Assembly (NCBI GenBank): GCA_035048815.1
Contig: JAUCBN010000035.1
Coordinates: 10,986,501 to 11,050,500 of the forward strand
DNA length: 64,000 nt
Origin: Abelmoschus esculentus
Taxonomy: Eukaryota; Streptophyta; Magnoliopsida; Malvales; Malvaceae
Direction of reading: 5' to 3'
Shown: one piece after another, positions 61,252 to 64,000 of the stretch
How positions within the stretch are numbered: the stretch's first letter is position 1
Layout of the letters: each line of letters begins with the position of its first letter
Position numbers and translations under genes: made by a program
Notes under the pieces: model-generated
The model's database searches: none
Seen by the model: only the letters and a program-made list of their open reading frames with translations
Told to the model about the DNA's origin: nothing

Positions 61252-61520
61252 TTTGTATTTCTGTAATATACATAATTAAATGGAAATAGCATATTAATAA
61301 TCCCTCAAAAAATATAAATAGAATGTTCTTATTAATATACATAATTAAGAGCTAACATGGCCACTCATTTAAACAGGTAATGTGGCAGAGAACTCTACCA
61401 TTATGAGTTTAAACTGATATAATAAAAGCAAACAGCAAAGTGCAACTACTTATGGAAAATATTCATCATATTCTTCCCTATGCATTTTTTTTTACCTATA
61501 CTTGGTAGTGTGGGAAGCAA

Positions 61521-62265
61521 CTATGGCTCAGACTTCACAAGGTCTTCCATAGGGCTTCTGTACTTGGTTATCAGATCCCTGGAATTGGAAGAATATCGAA
61601 TGAACACACATTCAATGAGTAAAAATTTGCAGAAAACACAAATTATGCCCAATTACTTACCTCCTTTGGTTTAGCAATTGTTCACTTACCTATAGCTTTT
61701 TCTTTTGCCCTTCAACAGTCTACAATAGAGAAAAAGAACACTTGAAAGCTAAATATGATAGGAAAAAATCAAAAATTTCTATAAATTTTGCAGAAACTTG
61801 CATCATTTTTAATCACTTTCATCAACATCTCATAACCAATGAAACAGAAGATAAAAATTAAATAACTAAAACAAGAAGAGTAGATAATTTACCATATCCT
61901 TAGAATTAAGTGATGCAGCAATCGAATTCAAAAGCTGCTGGCACTTCTCAAAGTGATTGTTCAGTTCATTAATCTTACGAAATCCCCAGCAAAAAACACA
62001 GAATCAATAACGTTCAAAATAAACACTAAAATCAATCTTAAAATTGAAAAGAAGACCCAACAAACCAAAGCATCAGAATGTTGATCCCGAGTTCCATTAT
62101 CAATCGCATCAGCCAACTTCTCCACCAACTGTACCTCAACACAAACAAACACACAAAAATAAGTATATAAAAGAAGCAAAAGGAAGCTAAACAATTTTGT
62201 TAAGGTAGCGATTTAGAGGGTTACATGTACGAGATGGAAGTGGGAAGCCGTGAATATACAGTAGG
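61521..62265 (-). pseudogene. Captured Mediator subunit 9 (MED9) gene fragment
   Basis: Plant MED9 is a small Mediator middle-module subunit. The minus strand encodes ASHFHLVH (ending at 62225), then exons 62128-62066 (LVEKLADAIDNGTRDQHSDA), 61973-61893 (INELNNHFEKCQQLLNSIAA then SLNSKDM), 61719-61661 (TVEGQKKKL, stop, VSEQLLNQRR) and 61578-61521 (DLITKYRSPMEDLVKSEP, stop). The order and text match the conserved C-terminal half of plant MED9. Intron borders GT-AG are kept, so capture was at DNA level rather than from mRNA. An in-frame TAG replaces the expected acidic codon after KKKL. The N-terminal half is absent. The piece lies between the right terminal array and the transposase gene, in the same orientation as the transposase. 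Confidence 0.85.
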
Positions 62266-62534
62266 CAAATGGCAGAAAAAATCAATCTATGTATCTAAGC
62301 CGTGAATTGTTTCTAACCTGGAACTCGATCTGCGCAAAAACTGAAGGAAGACGGTTCCTCAGGCGATTGACGACAAGGCGACTCCGGTGGACGGACGACG
62401 AAACTGCGGTGGATGGATGACGCGACTGCGTCGAAAGACAGAGGCACGGCAAAGATGAATAAGGGAGGGAGACGGAGATAAGGTGTTAGTTTTTGTTTCG
62501 AAGATTTGGGGATTTCTGCGTTTGGGGATTATCA

Positions 62535-62894
62535 GGGATTACAACATTGCAGCGTTTGTTCGAAAAACGCCACTGTTATATGTTATTTGTGGCGTTTATT
62601 TTAGAAACTCTATAATAGATATTTGTTTTTGTGGCGTTTCACTCAAAAACGCTACAATATATATTGTCATTCTGGCGTTTTTCTCAAAAACACCGCAATA
62701 GGTATTGTATCTTTGGCGTTTTCATTACAAACGCCGCAATAAGTGCTGTTGTTGTGGCGTTTACCTACAAAACGCCGCAATATGTATACTGTACCGGCGT
62801 TTGCTCTTTATGCGCCACAATATGTAAATGGTTAGCGGCGTTTTCTCCAAAAACGCCGCAAATATCGCCGCTATATATCAATTTTGGTGTAGTG
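62535..62894. repeat. Right subterminal repeat array of CACTA element H
   Basis: GGCGTTT / AAACGCC words repeat about every 25-40 bp, e.g. GTGGCGTTTATTTTAG, TGGCGTTTTTCTCAAAAACA and AGCGGCGTTTTCTCC, ending in the inverted terminus GGTGTAGTG. Confidence 0.9.
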
Positions 62895-63007
62895 TAAGAA
62901 AAAGCGCTGAAAAGAAAAATAAGAAAAACAAGTAAAACTGAACTAAAAAAAATAGATAAATAAAGTAAAACAAAAATGCCAAGGTAAAAATGAAAAACTT
63001 TACTCAC

Positions 63008-63034
63008 CAGATCCCAACAACGGCGCCAAAAACA
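63008..63034 (-). promoter_or_regulatory. Primer-binding site of Gypsy element F
   Basis: The minus strand reads TGGCGCCGTTGTTGGGATCT a few bases inside the right LTR, matching the aspartate-tRNA-type primer site used by Athila/Tat Gypsy elements. Confidence 0.85.
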
Positions 63035-64000
63035 TGGTGTGTCCTGTGTAGTGCCAATATAGAGTATGCGAACAAACATGTATGTGCAAGTATACACAGT
63101 CATACAAGTAATAAAGGATGAGTGAGTATCGTTCCCACGAGGATCGGGATAAAGTGTAAGTCAATTTTGTCAAGGCAAAAAGGTGTCAATAACTAAAAAG
63201 AAAATAAAGATAGAGATATAAACATGTGGTAATGGATATGTACGATGAAGATGTAATGGATAAGTGCTATGAAAATTTTAGAGTGCAAGCAACTAAAATA
63301 TACTAAGGCAAAATGGAATGGATGGTGGTGCCATGATAAATAAATGAATGTGGTATGTGAAGGGTGAGGTAATGTGATTGAAAGTGAACAATGAAAATAG
63401 AGAAAACAGAGGAAATAGAGGAAACAAAGGAACATTTTGTAAATGCCAAGGCAAAAGAAAGATAAGAGAACACAGTTGAGCAATATATCGTAATGATCCT
63501 CAATTGATGAGCCTTGCTGGGAATGACTGGTGGTGACTTCTATGATCTCCTACCCCTTACCCCTACCTAACATATGGCTTCTATGGTTTATACTTACTCG
63601 ACAGAGGTTTCTAAAGTATTCCCGCTCTCTCGAGTTATAGGAACCTGACAAACTAAAATGTCATGGTATTTTCGTCTATCACGCGAATAACACTCTAGCC
63701 TATCGGTTAAAGCATACTCCTTTTAGTCGTTGAAGCCTTCACCTATGCCTCTCTCGAGTGCTCTAGGATTCAACTAGGCTCTATTTGCAGTCTAGAACCC
63801 ATTGCTCACGTAGATCATCCCTTAGCTCCTCTCGGATGATCTAAGGATCTATAGCTACGCCTCTCTCGGGTGCTCTAGCATGTACCTAAACACGAGACAC
63901 TATCGTACCTCTTACAATGCTTAAATAATTATCAACAATGAGCAAAGCAAATAAACAAACACATAGAAGGCAATATATTAAATAGAAATAAAAGATAATC
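63035..64000 (-). repeat. 5' LTR of element F, incomplete at window end
   Basis: Matches 49220-50165 with roughly seven differences per hundred bases by eye over the first 110 bp. About 1.1 kb more should follow outside the window. Confidence 0.9.

Larger units (their letters stand above)
55196..62894 (-). mobile_element. CACTA (En/Spm) transposon H carrying a MED9 fragment
   Basis: The right terminus read inward is CACTACACCAAAATTGATAT followed by ATAGCGGCG; the left terminus is TACTACAGAAAAATAGG then TTTATAGCGGCG (first C changed to T). Flanking bases are TAA on both sides (55193-55195 and 62895-62897), the 3-bp target duplication of CACTA elements. Subterminal arrays of GGCGTTT/AAACGCC fill about 450 bp at the left and 350 bp at the right. 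Inside are a TnpD-like and a TnpA-like gene on the minus strand and a captured MED9 fragment. It is inserted in the leader of Gypsy element F. Confidence 0.95.
49220..64000 (-). mobile_element. Athila-like Gypsy element F, gag-protease only, split by CACTA element H
   Basis: The left LTR is 49220-51274 and the right LTR 63035 to beyond the window. The primer-binding site beside the right LTR sets minus orientation. The interior, without element H, is about 4 kb: leader, gag, zinc knuckle, protease, then a long non-coding 3' region with AAGTTTGGGGGAGG and AAGTTTGGGGGTG tracts. No reverse transcriptase, RNase H or integrase is present, so the copy could not have moved on its own proteins. LTR copies differ at several positions per 100, so insertion is fairly old. 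The second target-site copy is outside the window. Confidence 0.88.

Noticed and set aside
61480..61674. Plus-strand ORF MHFFLPILGSVGSNYGS
   Set aside because: It is antisense to the last exons of the MED9 fragment and has no family match.

Overview
This window looks like repeat-rich nuclear DNA from a dicot plant. It is strongly A+T rich, its one intact gene has plant-type short exons, and most of its length is layered retrotransposons and DNA transposons. The repeat style (long chains of 'TATCGATAC'-like motifs, long Gypsy LTRs, a CACTA element with GGCGTTT subterminal arrays) and the host protein suggest a Malvaceae genome such as cotton. That assignment is inference from recollection and was not tested.

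Gene-bearing end (1-9.4 kb). A decayed C-terminal copy of an MCTP/FTIP-type C2-domain membrane protein lies on the plus strand (about 195-1116). Facing it on the minus strand is an apparently intact nine-exon gene for CNOT9 (RCD1-like), a CCR4-NOT complex subunit (1478-7565). Every splice junction keeps frame, giving 321 residues. Its sixth intron holds a hAT-like insertion with an 8-bp target duplication, and its first intron holds a decayed second copy of exon 2. Just upstream of the gene sits a Pack-MULE-like transposon (7747-9441): about 320-bp terminal inverted repeats flank a captured, broken piece of a phytosulfokine-receptor-like LRR kinase gene.

Retrotransposon belt (10-47 kb). Copia element A (10116-20163) is split by Copia element B on the opposite strand (12255-17359). 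Copia element C (41910-46736) is a sister of A. Gypsy element D (about 23445-33538, minus strand) lacks its 5' LTR and is split by element E (27694-31183), which has two 1.4-kb LTRs but almost no interior. Between these lie a foldback MITE and an unclassified repeat family ('X'), recognisable by clusters of degenerate GTATCGATAC / GTACCGGTAC palindromes.

Nested stack at the right (47-64 kb). Athila-like Gypsy element G is interrupted by a second Athila-like element F. F keeps gag and protease but no polymerase. F's leader is interrupted by a 7.7-kb CACTA element, H (55196-62894, target duplication TAA). H carries a TnpD-type transposase (En/Spm-associated domain, Transposase_21, DUF4218, DUF4216), a Transposase_24-type second gene, GGCGTTT-rich subterminal arrays, and a captured intron-containing fragment of Mediator subunit 9 (MED9). 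F's right LTR runs off the window end.

Functionally, CNOT9 is the only gene likely to make its normal product. Everything else is transposon-derived or pseudogenic. The points most worth following are the two gene-capture events (PSKR in a MULE, MED9 in a CACTA) and the palindrome-rich repeat family. No rRNA, tRNA gene or CRISPR array was recognised.
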